DNA of 64,000 nt from Acidobacteriaceae bacterium (lineage in GTDB: Bacteria > Acidobacteriota > Terriglobia > Terriglobales > Acidobacteriaceae), in the NCBI GenBank assembly GCA_025350325.1, contig JANXYB010000012.1:1-64000 (forward strand), given 5' to 3'. A program made the translations under genes and the position numbers. Positions 8,526-17,589 of this stretch are shown piece by piece; positions within the stretch are counted from its first letter, which is position 1; every line of letters starts with the position of its first letter. Below the pieces are notes generated by a model. That model searched no databases and was not told where the DNA came from. It worked only from the letters and a program-made list of their open reading frames with translations.

Positions 8526-10069
8526 TCTGCGCCTCCATCTTTCTTAGGTGTGGCGGAGGGAGCCGCGGTTTCAATCCATGCTTCGGTGCGATTGGACGGT
8601 AAGAAGACTTGATTGGCGACACGTCGGATATCGGCCTTGGTCACCTTATCTACGCGATCGAGTTGCTTGAATAGTTCGCGCCAATCGCCGTAGCGGGTTT
8701 GGTACTCCGCCAGCGCGTTGGCTAGACCCTGGTTGTCGGCCAGGCTGCGCAGCAGGTCGGCGCGGGTGCGGGTCTTGTACATCGCAATTTCGGCGTCGGT
8801 TACGTCGGCGGTCTTAAACTTTTCGATTTCCTTATGAATGGCGTCGCGCATCTCGGTTGGCGCATGCCCGGGCAGGGGGAAGGCCAGAAAGACAAACAGG
8901 CTCGGATACTTGGTGCCGGGGTAGGGGCTGACGCCCTCAGCCACTGCGGCAATCTGCTGATCGCGCACCAGGCCGCGGTAAAGCCGTGAGACGCGGCCAT
9001 TGGAAAGGATGTCGCTGATGGCGTCATACACAGCATCGTCAGGATCGCGATAGCTGGGCCGATGGTAGCCCTCAATGTATACGGGCTGACTGGAGTCGCG
9101 GATGGTGACAATTTTTTCGGCGAACTGTTTCGGCTCTACAGTGGTCATGTCTTCCGGCTTGGGCCCGGCTGGAACGCGGCTGAAGTATTTCTCTAATATT
9201 GGAAGTGCTTCAGAAGCTTTAACATCGCCGACAATGACCTCAACGATGTTTGAGCCTACGTAATATTTTTTATGGAAGTCCATGGCTTCGGTGGCGGTGA
9301 TCTGGCTCAATTCACTCGGCCAGCCGATATTGCTGCGACCGTAATTGTGGGCGACGTAAGCAGTGGCATCGAATTGCTCGAAGAGGCGGCGCATGGGGTT
9401 GGAGTCGATGCTCATGCGGCGCTCTTCCATCACCACGTCGCGTTCCTTGTAGAACTCGCGCGGCACAACGTCTGAGAGCCGGCCACTTTCGAGCCATGCC
9501 CACAGTTCCAGCCTGTTCTCGGGCATAGACCAGAAGTACGTGGTTTCGTCGAGCCCGGTCTGGGCATTGAGCCCGGCCGCGCCGTTGCGCTCCGCGACCT
9601 CGGTGAACTGGTTGGGAACTACGAATTTGTGGGCTTCGGTTTCGGCGTCCAACACTGCTTTCTTGAGGTCGGCAATTTTTTGCTTGTCAGGCCCCGCAGG
9701 CTTCAGGTTTTCAGCTTCAAAGGCGTCATTGGCTGCCTCAACCTTGGCGAGCGCGAGTTTTTCTTTGGCGTAGTCGGTAGTGCCGATTTCACTGGTGCCC
9801 TTGAAGGCGAGATGTTCGAACATGTGGGCGAGGCCGCTTTGTCCCGAAGGGTCGTTCACGTCTCCGGCATCTATAAAGGTGGTGTAGCTAAACACCGGGG
9901 CTTCGGGCCGTTGGCAGATCACCAGCGTAAGCCCATTGGGCAGCACCTTGGTGGTGATGCGCTGCTCAAAGCTTTTCAAATCCTGGGCCAGTGCGCCTTG
10001 GCAAGCTAAGGCCGAGGCCATGAGAAGTACAGCTTCAATGCGAACCCTTGGGAAAAATTTGCTCTGCAT
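8522..10069 (-). CDS. M16-family zinc metallopeptidase, catalytic chain
   Basis: A 515-residue exported peptidase. Start ATG 10069 is chosen because AGAGGAG precedes it and it opens directly into a signal peptide (residues 1-29, ending GALAQ). The inverted zinc motif is HMFEH at residues 82-86 in SGLAHMFEHLAFKGT, and VVMEERRMSID about 80 residues on supplies the third ligand region. The substrate-binding C-terminal half follows. It is the first gene of the operon with the inactive M16 partner and glmU, and is divergent from the amidohydrolase at 10208. It probably degrades peptides in the periplasm. Confidence 0.92.
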   Translation of the reverse strand: MQSKFFPRVRIEAVLLMASALACQGALAQDLKSFEQRITTKVLPNGLTLVICQRPEAPVFSYTTFIDAGDVNDPSGQSGLAHMFEHLAFKGTSEIGTTDYAKEKLALAKVEAANDAFEAENLKPAGPDKQKIADLKKAVLDAETEAHKFVVPNQFTEVAERNGAAGLNAQTGLDETTYFWSMPENRLELWAWLESGRLSDVVPREFYKERDVVMEERRMSIDSNPMRRLFEQFDATAYVAHNYGRSNIGWPSELSQITATEAMDFHKKYYVGSNIVEVIVGDVKASEALPILEKYFSRVPAGPKPEDMTTVEPKQFAEKIVTIRDSSQPVYIEGYHRPSYRDPDDAVYDAISDILSNGRVSRLYRGLVRDQQIAAVAEGVSPYPGTKYPSLFVFLAFPLPGHAPTEMRDAIHKEIEKFKTADVTDAEIAMYKTRTRADLLRSLADNQGLANALAEYQTRYGDWRELFKQLDRVDKVTKADIRRVANQVFLPSNRTEAWIETAAPSATPKKDGGAE

Positions 10070-10207
10070 CCTGCTCCTCTGCGCGGACCGCGACGCGGGA
10101 CTCCGCACTCTACAAAGCTATTGTGCCGGGCTGGGGCCGTCAAACCGGGCCGTCGCAGCACCGATTTATCACTGGGTGCGTATTCTTGTGCACAGGTAAA
10201 TAACGTC

Positions 10208-11485
10208 ATGCGCAGATGGGCCTATCGTCTCTTATTTCTCTTGTTGGCGCTACTGTTGATGGGCTGCATTGCGATTTGGGTGGTGGAGTTCTATCCCCGC
10301 CGTGTCGCGCACCCGGTACAGACGCGTGCGAGGGGCATTCTGGCCATCGAACACGCCCGCATCTACACATCGCCCACCGAGCCCCTTACTGAGGACGGCA
10401 CGGTGCTGATTCGCGATGGATTGATTGCCGCCGTCGGTCCTCACGTTGAGGTCCCCGCGAGCGCGACGGTTGTGCCTTGCGACCATTGCGTGGTCACGGC
10501 CGGCTTTTGGAATGCGCATGTCCACTTCACCGAGCCGAAGTGGCTGATGGCGGAATGGAAGCACGCTGACGTGCTCAACGCCCAACTGGCAGACATGTTT
10601 CTGAGCCGCGGATTTACAACGGTGATCGATCTCGGATCGAATCCTGCGGACACGCTTTCAATACGGCGGCGTGTGGAGAGCGGGGAATTGGCGGGGCCGT
10701 TCATCTACACCGCGGGCACTGCGCTATATCCGCCGCATGGTGCGCCATTTTACTTGCGAGAAACGATGCCTGCGTGGATGGTCGCCTTGTTGCCGCAGCC
10801 TGCAACTACAGACGCGGCACAGGGCGTCGTTCGCCGCAATTTAAGCTCCGGCGCAGATCTGACGAAGTTATTCACCGGATCCTGGGTAGCGCGCGGACAC
10901 GTGCTGCCGATGCCTTTGGACATTGCCAAAGCGGCCGTGACTACCACCCATATGAATGGCAAGCTGGTCTTCGCGCATCCGTCCAATCTGGCCGGTGTGC
11001 GGGTGGCTATCGACAGCGGCGTCGACGTGTTGGCTCATGCGGCCGATGACACGAACGGCGTAGACCAAGCGTTGCTCAGTACTGCCATCAGCCACAATAT
11101 GGCGATGATTCCGACGCTCAAGATGTTCACTACCACCGTCACCAAAGACCCGCACTACATGGATCCGATTTGTGCCGAGGTGAATCAGTTTCACCAACTT
11201 GGCGGGCAGTTGATCTTCGGCACCGACGTTGGGTACATGGAGGACTACTCAACCGAGGGCGAATTTGTTGAATTGGGTCGCAGCGGCCTGAATTGGAAGG
11301 ACGTGTTGGCTATGCTGACCACCAATCCGGCGGCACGCATGGGCGTTTCCGATAGTAAAGGTACCGTCAGCGCGGGAAAGCTTGCCGACCTCACAGTCCT
11401 CGACGCCGACCCGGCAGATGGACTGACTAATTTCTCAAAGGTGCGTGCGGTGGTGCGGTCAGGCAGGGTGGTTTGGCAGCGATAA
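10208..11485 (+). CDS. Membrane-anchored amidohydrolase
   Basis: A 425-residue metal-dependent hydrolase of the amidohydrolase/imidazolonepropionase superfamily. ATG 10208 is preferred because it starts an N-terminal hydrophobic segment (RRWAYRLLFLLLALLLMGC) that can be a membrane anchor or, with LLMGC, a lipobox. Metal-binding motif AHVHF follows the strand GFWN; later ligands fall in VFAHPSN, VLAHAADD and IFGTDVGY. The C-terminal beta-sandwich (GKLADLTVLDADP) is typical of the family. The likely location is the outer face of a membrane and the substrate is unknown. It lies divergent to the M16 operon. Confidence 0.85.
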   Translation: MRRWAYRLLFLLLALLLMGCIAIWVVEFYPRRVAHPVQTRARGILAIEHARIYTSPTEPLTEDGTVLIRDGLIAAVGPHVEVPASATVVPCDHCVVTAGFWNAHVHFTEPKWLMAEWKHADVLNAQLADMFLSRGFTTVIDLGSNPADTLSIRRRVESGELAGPFIYTAGTALYPPHGAPFYLRETMPAWMVALLPQPATTDAAQGVVRRNLSSGADLTKLFTGSWVARGHVLPMPLDIAKAAVTTTHMNGKLVFAHPSNLAGVRVAIDSGVDVLAHAADDTNGVDQALLSTAISHNMAMIPTLKMFTTTVTKDPHYMDPICAEVNQFHQLGGQLIFGTDVGYMEDYSTEGEFVELGRSGLNWKDVLAMLTTNPAARMGVSDSKGTVSAGKLADLTVLDADPADGLTNFSKVRAVVRSGRVVWQR

Positions 11486-11613
11486 TGGCCGAAGGGCCTC
11501 ACGGCAATGCGCCGGGTACGATGGCCTATACTTGAGTCTGCGTCTTGAACGATTTCCGGCCCGCCGGACGTCCTGTTTCCGGAGGTTTTGCGTTGCATTC
11601 GAGCAAGAATCAT

Positions 11614-12165
11614 ATGGCACCAAAACGCGCGCGAATTCGCTCAACCACCGTGATCTGCATACGCCGTAACGGCTTGGTAGTGATGGCTGCGGACGGGCAG
11701 GTCACGCTCGGAGATCATGTGCTGAAGCATTCAGCGAAAAAGATCAGGCGACTTTACCAGGAAAAGATTCTGGCTGGATTTGCCGGTTCAACGGCCGACG
11801 CATTTTCTCTGTTCGCGCGTTTTGAAACCAAGCTGGAGCAATATGCCGGCAATCTCAATCGGGCGGCGGTGGAGCTTGCCAAAGACTGGCGCACCGACAA
11901 GATGCTGCGCAACCTTGAAGCCTTGCTGGTGGTGGCCGATAAGGGACAGACATTTCTAATTTCCGGATCAGGGGACGTGATCGATCCCGACGAGCCGATT
12001 GCGGCAATCGGGTCGGGAGGAAGTTACGCGACGGCGGCGGCTCGCGCTCTGATGGAAAATACCGATCTTGGCGCGCGCGAGATTGCCGAGAAGGCGATGA
12101 AAATTGCTGGAGACATCTGCATCTACACCAACGACCGCGTCACCATTGAGGAGTTGAAAAGCTAG
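11614..12165 (+). CDS. hslV: HslV, peptidase subunit of the HslVU protease
   Basis: The proteasome-like N-terminal-nucleophile peptidase that forms the core of HslVU. The family core begins at [20 protein letters not shown]; the catalytic Thr is the first or second Thr of STTV, so about ten residues must be removed or tolerated before it, whereas many HslV start [17 protein letters not shown] and the C-terminal EEL are conserved. The start is uncertain: ATG 11614 has no good ribosome binding site, while in-frame TTG 11593 has GGAGG seven bases before it and would add seven residues. hslU follows 29 bases downstream. Confidence 0.93.
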   Translation: MAPKRARIRSTTVICIRRNGLVVMAADGQVTLGDHVLKHSAKKIRRLYQEKILAGFAGSTADAFSLFARFETKLEQYAGNLNRAAVELAKDWRTDKMLRNLEALLVVADKGQTFLISGSGDVIDPDEPIAAIGSGGSYATAAARALMENTDLGAREIAEKAMKIAGDICIYTNDRVTIEELKS

Positions 12166-12194
12166 CGAGCGTTTTTCGCCGGCCCATCGCATTC

Positions 12195-13700
12195 ATGGCT
12201 ATTTATCTTCCCGCTTCCGCTGAAGAACAAGACCTCGCGCTCGATGAGTTGACTCCGCGCGAGATTGTCGCCGAGCTTGACAAGCATGTCGTCGGGCAGC
12301 GCCCCGCAAAGCGAGCGGTCGCGATCGCCCTGCGCAATCGCCAGCGCCGGCAAAAGCTGCCGCCCGACATTGCCGACGACATCATGCCCAAAAACATCAT
12401 CATGATCGGGCCGACGGGCGTGGGCAAAACCGAAATTGCGCGCAGGCTCGCCAAGCTTACCAATTCACCGTTTCTCAAGGTTGAAGCGTCGAAATTCACT
12501 GAAGTGGGCTACGTTGGTCGCGACGTGGAATCGATGATCCGCGATCTGGTTGAGATTGCCATCGACATGGTGCGCGAGGAGCGCCTTGAGGAAGTTGAAG
12601 ACAAGGCGGAGATGAATGCAGAGGAACGGTTGCTCGACGTGCTGCTGCCGCCACCGCCTGTGACCGCTCCGACCACCCAGGACGGCCCACCCACGCTGCC
12701 CGGTTCAGACAGCCATCAGCGTTCGCGCGAAAAGCTGCGCCAGCAATTCCGCGAGGGCAAACTCGACGATCGCCAGGTGGAATTGGATGTGCGCGACCGC
12801 GGGACGCCACAGTTCGGCATCATTTCAAATCAGAACCTTGAGGACATGGAGATGAACCTCAAGGACATGCTGCCCAATATTTTTGGCGGCACGTCAAAGA
12901 AGCGCAAGATGAAAGTGGGCGACGCATTCGACTACCTGGTGCAGGAAGAAGAAGGCCGGCTTATCGACATGGACGCGGTTAATCGTGCGGCCACCGAGCG
13001 CGTCGAATCGAGCGGCATTATTTTCCTCGACGAGATCGATAAGATCGCAGGCCGTGAGGGCGGCCACGGCCCCGATGTTTCACGCGAGGGCGTACAGCGT
13101 GACATATTGCCCATCGTTGAAGGCACGACCGTAAACACCCGCTATGGCATGGTGCGGACGGATCATATTCTCTTTATCGCCGCCGGCGCGTTTCATGTTT
13201 CAAAACCGAGCGATCTGATTCCAGAATTGCAGGGCCGCTTTCCTATTCGCGTTGAACTTAAGTCGCTTACGGTCGAGGACTTCCTGCGTATTCTCACCGA
13301 GCCCAAGTCGTCGCTGACCAAGCAATACATGTCGCTGCTCGAGACTGAAGGCGTGCGCCTGGAGTTTGAGCCCGACGCGTTGCGCGAGATGGCTGAATTT
13401 GCCTTCAAGGTCAACGAGACGACTGAAAACATCGGTGCGCGACGCCTGCACACGATCATGGAGCGCGTGCTTGAGGATGTTAGTTTTCTGGCGCCCGATG
13501 TTGCCCGTCGCCCTCCCGACGAGGAACAGGCCGCAGCGCTGAATGCCGTGATCAAAAGCGAGTCGACAACGCCTCTGCCGTACCAGGAACGGATAACCGC
13601 TTCTGGCCCCGAAAAGGTATTTACCATCACCGCGGAATACGTAAAACAGATGGTCGCTTCAATCGTCCGCGACCACGACCTGAGCCGCTACATACTTTAA
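12195..13700 (+). CDS. hslU: HslU, ATPase subunit of the HslVU protease
   Basis: A 501-residue AAA+ unfoldase that feeds substrates to HslV. Walker A GPTGVGKT lies at about residues 72-79, pore loop GYVGRDVE near 103, and Walker [12 protein letters not shown] near 274. An I domain between them includes a Pro-rich insert ([18 protein letters not shown]) that explains why the protein is longer than the roughly 443 residues usual in enterobacteria. The C-terminus DHDLSRYIL matches the tail that docks into HslV. It is co-transcribed with hslV. Confidence 0.97.
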   Translation: MAIYLPASAEEQDLALDELTPREIVAELDKHVVGQRPAKRAVAIALRNRQRRQKLPPDIADDIMPKNIIMIGPTGVGKTEIARRLAKLTNSPFLKVEASKFTEVGYVGRDVESMIRDLVEIAIDMVREERLEEVEDKAEMNAEERLLDVLLPPPPVTAPTTQDGPPTLPGSDSHQRSREKLRQQFREGKLDDRQVELDVRDRGTPQFGIISNQNLEDMEMNLKDMLPNIFGGTSKKRKMKVGDAFDYLVQEEEGRLIDMDAVNRAATERVESSGIIFLDEIDKIAGREGGHGPDVSREGVQRDILPIVEGTTVNTRYGMVRTDHILFIAAGAFHVSKPSDLIPELQGRFPIRVELKSLTVEDFLRILTEPKSSLTKQYMSLLETEGVRLEFEPDALREMAEFAFKVNETTENIGARRLHTIMERVLEDVSFLAPDVARRPPDEEQAAALNAVIKSESTTPLPYQERITASGPEKVFTITAEYVKQMVASIVRDHDLSRYIL

Positions 13701-14032
13701 AAAGACAGGATTATAGCCTCCATACGATCTGCGCAGGGAGTTTGGTTACTTGAACGGCGCGTCCCCGCCCCGCTGCGTAGCAAATGCTAGAGTGACCTTA
13801 CCTCCGGGACATCTTTAAAAACGGCCATCCGTGTATCCGTGGCTGCAAATCGACACATCTAGAGACAAAGTAATTACATCGCGCTGACAACAGACTTCCG
13901 TTGGCGGGTCTACGCTCGGTTTGGCTTTGAGTGCATTTCCCCGCGTGCACAAAAATTCAACCGTCGAGCCCGACCCAAGTGGGCCGAAGCGGAAAACGCG
14001 TCCGGCGGGGCCTAACATCTGGAGGTCAGTCA
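13701..14032. other. Intergenic region between hslU and the TIGR03118-like gene
   Basis: No gene is recognised in these 332 bases. It must carry the promoter for the following secreted-protein gene, but no convincing hexamer pair or terminator for hslU could be picked out by eye. Confidence 0.5.
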
Positions 14033-15238
14033 ATGAAGAAATTTCTTTCTTTCCCTGTTGCAGCATCCATCGCCCTTTCGGTCGCGTCGTTGGCCAACGC
14101 GCAACACTATGCCGAGGTCAAGCTCGTATCCAACCGGACCGGCATGGCCCAATCTACCGACAAGTTCCTCGTCAATCCGTGGGGTCTTTCGCGAGCCTCC
14201 GGCAGCCCATGGTGGGTCTCAGACAACGGCAGCGGATTCAGCACCCTCTATAGCGGCGCTGGAAACGTTATTCCACTCGATGTCTCGATTCCCCGATCCA
14301 ACCCTCTTAATAAGGCTTTCGCGGCCGGAACGCCGACTGGTACCATCGCCAACTCCAACCCGACGGATTTTCTGATCGCTCCGGGCGCGCCTGCCGCGTT
14401 TCTCTTTTCCACGATCGATGGCACGATTTCCGGGTGGAACCCGACGATCGGCATTCCCGCAGGCGGTTCACCTCCTTCTAAGCACTCCGTGATCATGGTC
14501 AAGACCACAGACGGTTCGGTCTTCACCGGACTGACCAGCGCGACGGTGAATGGCAAGCGCCTGCTGTATGCTGCCAATTTTTCAAAAGGCACCGTGGATG
14601 TGTGGGACAACGCCTTCCACAAAGTCACTTTGCCAACGCTTCAGGAGTCCGGTGGCAATGGGGACGGCGACAACGACCGCGACATGCCCTTCACCGACCG
14701 CAATTTGCCCGCCAACTACGTTCCGTTTAACGTGCAAGCCGTCGGCAACGACATTGTTGTGACCTATGTGCTGCACCAACCCGGAAGCCAGTTTGAAAGC
14801 GATGGCCCCGGCCTTGGGCGCGTCGACATTTTCTCGTCGAACGGTCTGCTGCTGCGCAGCCTCGAACAAGGGCCTTGGTTCAACGCGCCCTGGGGCGTCG
14901 CGCTGGCACCGCTTGATTTTGGCGTTTTCAGCCACGACCTGCTTATCGGGCAATTTGCCGGCGGCGGTTCATCTGAAAATAGCGGAACGATTGCTGCCTT
15001 TGACCTTGCTACCGGTAAGTTCATCGGGCAGATGAAAGATGTGGGAGGAAAGACATTGGCCATCAATGGGCTGTGGGGGATCAGCCCCGGTAATGGAGCG
15101 TCCGCCAATAACTACGACACCATCGGTGCGCCCGCGTCTGAACTTTACTTCACCGCCGGCCCCAATCATGGCGCTGATGGGTTGTTTGGATTCCTAGGAC
15201 CGGTCGCCGGTGAGTTGACCGAGGGCAACGATCAGTAG
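14033..15238 (+). CDS. Secreted TIGR03118-family protein
   Basis: A 401-residue exported protein. ATG 14033 has GGAGG (14021-14025) with seven-base spacing and opens a signal peptide (residues 1-23, ending LANA). The sequence matches the TIGR03118 family: NPWGLSRASGSPWWVSDNGSG near the N-terminus, an AAFLFSTIDGTISGW segment, and beta-propeller-like repeats with APWGVALAP and GLWGIS. Relatives are often annotated as PEP-CTERM-associated, but no PEP sorting tail is present; it ends GELTEGNDQ. The function is unknown. A strong terminator follows. Confidence 0.85.
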   Translation: MKKFLSFPVAASIALSVASLANAQHYAEVKLVSNRTGMAQSTDKFLVNPWGLSRASGSPWWVSDNGSGFSTLYSGAGNVIPLDVSIPRSNPLNKAFAAGTPTGTIANSNPTDFLIAPGAPAAFLFSTIDGTISGWNPTIGIPAGGSPPSKHSVIMVKTTDGSVFTGLTSATVNGKRLLYAANFSKGTVDVWDNAFHKVTLPTLQESGGNGDGDNDRDMPFTDRNLPANYVPFNVQAVGNDIVVTYVLHQPGSQFESDGPGLGRVDIFSSNGLLLRSLEQGPWFNAPWGVALAPLDFGVFSHDLLIGQFAGGGSSENSGTIAAFDLATGKFIGQMKDVGGKTLAINGLWGISPGNGASANNYDTIGAPASELYFTAGPNHGADGLFGFLGPVAGELTEGNDQ

Positions 15239-15262
15239 GATATTTCACAAACACAAAACGCG

Positions 15263-15302
15263 AAGGCCCGGACTTCATTGCGAAATCCGGGCCTTGTTTT
15301 TT
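15263..15302 (+). terminator. Rho-independent terminator
   Basis: A perfect 10-bp stem, AAGGCCCGGA (15263-15272) and TCCGGGCCTT (15286-15295), with a 13-nt loop, is followed by G and six T. It is 24 bases past the stop of the TIGR03118-like gene. Confidence 0.9.
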
Positions 15303-15533
15303 GGTGGCTATGCCTTTAGCAGCCCGTGAAGGAGAAAAAGTTCCCCAGCGGCGTGGTTGCGTACCTCGCGAGTCCGCGCCGACTACCGAACCAGCGGGCT
15401 CTACCTGCACTCTCCTGCTTCTGAGGGAATGTGGATGGAGGCGCATCAGAAGCACACCGGGAAAGGTGTGCATGCGCCCTGAGTCGCCACGCCTTCCCTC
15501 GACATTCGGCATCCCAACGCAGAGGAGAGAATC

Positions 15534-15899
15534 ATGAGCCAACCGGCACAGCACCACGGCATCAATTACATCGAATTCACCACCTCCGACATCGCTCTGA
15601 CGAAGAGCTTCTATGAAAAAGTATTTTCCTGGAACTTTCAGGACTATGGTCCGGAATACATCAGCTTCGACCCGGCCAGCGCAGGCGTTGCCGGCGGATT
15701 TGCAAAAGGCGACCCGCGCAAGGTGCCGCACGCTACCGAGCCGCTGGTTGTAATTTATTCGCAGGACTTGAAGGCTACCGAGAGCGCGGTTGTTGCCGCA
15801 GGTGGCACAATCACCGTGCCAACATTCGACTTTCCTGGCGGAAGGCGATTCCATTTTTCTGACGGCCAGGGAAACGTACTCGCCGTGTGGTCAGAATAA
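15534..15899 (+). CDS. VOC-family (glyoxalase-like) protein
   Basis: A 121-residue single VOC domain. AGAGGAGAGAATC precedes the ATG. It begins with a beta strand INYIEFTTSDIALTKSFYEKVFSW, the standard opening, and ends with FHFSDGQGNVLAVWS. Possible metal ligands are the Glu of YIEF and residues of the second half, but the set is not complete enough to claim glyoxalase I activity. Such short proteins may bind or modify small molecules. It converges on the tandem paralogue at 15979. Confidence 0.85.
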   Translation: MSQPAQHHGINYIEFTTSDIALTKSFYEKVFSWNFQDYGPEYISFDPASAGVAGGFAKGDPRKVPHATEPLVVIYSQDLKATESAVVAAGGTITVPTFDFPGGRRFHFSDGQGNVLAVWSE

Positions 15900-15978
15900 A
15901 GAACGATAGTTCGCGCGGCCTCATCGATTGCTTAACAGGCAAAATCGGCGAGGCCGCACGTCGGAGCGCATTCAGAGA

Positions 15979-16518
15979 TCAATTTATCATTGGCGGTGGC
16001 AGAGATTTCCGGCTCTTCAATTCTTCGCGCACCAACGAGAGACCGAGTACGCATCGTTCGAAGGCGTCTGACAGACGCGCAAACAATGGCGCCTCCTGTT
16101 CGTATTCGAAGACGTTGAACTGGCTGACGATAAAGTAGCTTTCCTTACCGGCGCGAATCAACTCGCTCAGGCTTGGATGCGGCCCGCGGCGCCGTCCACC
16201 CTGCGCATTGGCTTCGGGATACATGCCGCCAACGAAGAGGGCGTAATCGCCAATGTATTTGCGCATGGCTCGCTCTGCATCAAAAGATGGCGCTGTGCCA
16301 TGCACCGGATCGGCAGCCTGAAACATGGCTTCGAGCTCTTCGACAGGGCGACCCATCGCATCGCGCATCTTGTACAGCTTGTCTGTATTGGAGAACTCAC
16401 AAAGCAAATGCGCCACATATCCGGTGACGTCCGGATCGTGCAGTCCCAGCTTGCCTTCATAGCTGTTGCGGACTGCCTGGTGGAAGAAGGGCTCGAGCGG
16501 ATGAACCTCGTCGTGCAT
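15979..16518 (-). CDS. Conserved protein of unknown function, paralogue A
   Basis: A 179-residue soluble, mostly helical protein. ATG 16518 is chosen because AAGGAGGCC lies just before it. It shares about 60 percent of residues by eye with the product of 16808-17338. Shared blocks are HPLEPxFHxAVRxSYEG at the N-terminus, DPxxGTAPSFxAERAxRKYIGDYxLF in the middle, and GKESYxxVSQFNVFEYExEAxLFxRLSDxFER near the end. The family is unnamed to me; the conserved His, Glu, Arg and Tyr suggest an enzyme or ligand-binding fold. It may be read through from paralogue B, 289 bases upstream; the gap between them holds nothing I recognise. Confidence 0.8.
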   Translation of the reverse strand: MHDEVHPLEPFFHQAVRNSYEGKLGLHDPDVTGYVAHLLCEFSNTDKLYKMRDAMGRPVEELEAMFQAADPVHGTAPSFDAERAMRKYIGDYALFVGGMYPEANAQGGRRRGPHPSLSELIRAGKESYFIVSQFNVFEYEQEAPLFARLSDAFERCVLGLSLVREELKSRKSLPPPMIN

Positions 16519-16807
16519 ACGGCCTCCTTGATGCCAAGTGCGCGTACGTTCCCTGCGGAAAGCAATGGCCGGATGCTTGCTGCGTGCCGTAAGCACCAGC
16601 CACGAGCGTGATTACATAGTGTAGACACCAAGATGAACTGAAATGTTGTATCGATGTGCAAGGAGGGATCAAGTTAGTTGGCAGACAGACGTTTCGATCG
16701 CAAACAGACCGGCTGGGCGTCCATTCAGCGGCAAAGGCGAGGTCGTGGCATCCCTGCTGTTTTGCTGAGAGATGCCAACCGGGCTGCAAGAGGCAGCAGG
16801 TCACACT

Positions 16808-17338
16808 TTACGATTGAGTCGCAGGGTTGACCGTTCGCCAAAACTCTCGTCGAGCTAGTGCGAGACCCAGTACGGCCCGCTCAAACATGTCTGAGAGACG
16901 ACCAAATAGATGGGCCTCGTGCTCGTATTCAAATACATTGAATTGGCTGACGACGTAGTAGCTTTCCTTGCCGATCTTGATCAGCTCTGCGAGCGTTGGC
17001 CGGCAAGACTTACTCTTTGTTTCGAGCTCGACCGCTTCAGGACACATCCCTGCAAGAAAGAGCGTGTAGTCCCCGATATATTTGCGGACCGCTCGCTCGG
17101 CGATAAACGAAGGCGCCGTTCCATAGATGGGATCGGCAGCACGCACCATTGCGGACAAAGCTTCGATGGGCTGACCGTTGCCGTCGCGAAGCCTGAACAG
17201 GTTTCCTGCTTCTGAAAAATCGCAAAGCATGCGCGCCACGTAGGATGTGATTTCAGAGTCGAGCCCTAGCCTGCCCTCGTAGCTGCTGCGGACTGCGTCA
17301 TGAAAGTAGGGTTCGAGTGGATGCGTTTCGGTCTGCAT
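16808..17338 (-). CDS. Conserved protein of unknown function, paralogue B
   Basis: A 176-residue paralogue of the downstream gene product, with the same blocks (HPLEPYFHDAVRSSYEG, GTAPSF, RKYIGDYTLF, GKESYYVVSQFNVFEYE). The start at ATG 17338 has GAGGATATT before it. An FNR/CRP-like palindrome lies 140-155 bases upstream, so expression may respond to oxygen or another small-molecule signal; this is inference. The two genes in tandem point to a local duplication followed by divergence, mainly at the C-termini. Confidence 0.8.
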   Translation of the reverse strand: MQTETHPLEPYFHDAVRSSYEGRLGLDSEITSYVARMLCDFSEAGNLFRLRDGNGQPIEALSAMVRAADPIYGTAPSFIAERAVRKYIGDYTLFLAGMCPEAVELETKSKSCRPTLAELIKIGKESYYVVSQFNVFEYEHEAHLFGRLSDMFERAVLGLALARREFWRTVNPATQS

Positions 17339-17477
17339 AATATCCTCGAGTGATCGCGCGCGCAGCCCTGACAAAAGACATGTCCGGTTGCAACGTGCGC
17401 AGCCCGAAGCTCATGCCCGGCCACCGCTGAATTCTCTTGCTATGGAAAGAAGACTAGTAGGAATATAACATTTGGGA

Positions 17478-17493
17478 TGTGAGCTAGATCACT
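17478..17493. promoter_or_regulatory. FNR/CRP-like palindrome upstream of the paralogue pair
   Basis: TGTGAGCTAGATCACT has half-sites TGTGA and TCACT separated by six bases, matching the general CRP/FNR-family plan (TGTGA-N6-TCACA, or TTGAT-N4-ATCAA). Twelve of 14 core bases agree with the site before hypC. It sits between the transaldolase terminator and the paralogue B start. No regulator of this family is encoded in the window. Confidence 0.45.
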
Positions 17494-17534
17494 TCGCAAG
17501 GGGAAACCCGCCGAAGGTAACCACATCGTAAACA

Positions 17535-17563
17535 CAAAAAAGGCAGCCGTTTTCGGCTGCCCT
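17535..17563 (-). terminator. Rho-independent terminator of the transaldolase gene
   Basis: GGCAGCCG (17542-17549), a TTTT loop and CGGCTGCC (17554-17561) form an 8-bp stem. On the minus strand it is followed by a run of T (the A run at 17535-17541), 30 bases after the transaldolase stop. A short AAAGG on the other side makes the stem slightly longer. Confidence 0.85.
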
Positions 17564-17589
17564 TTGGCGATGCGAATGTGTGTTTGTTT

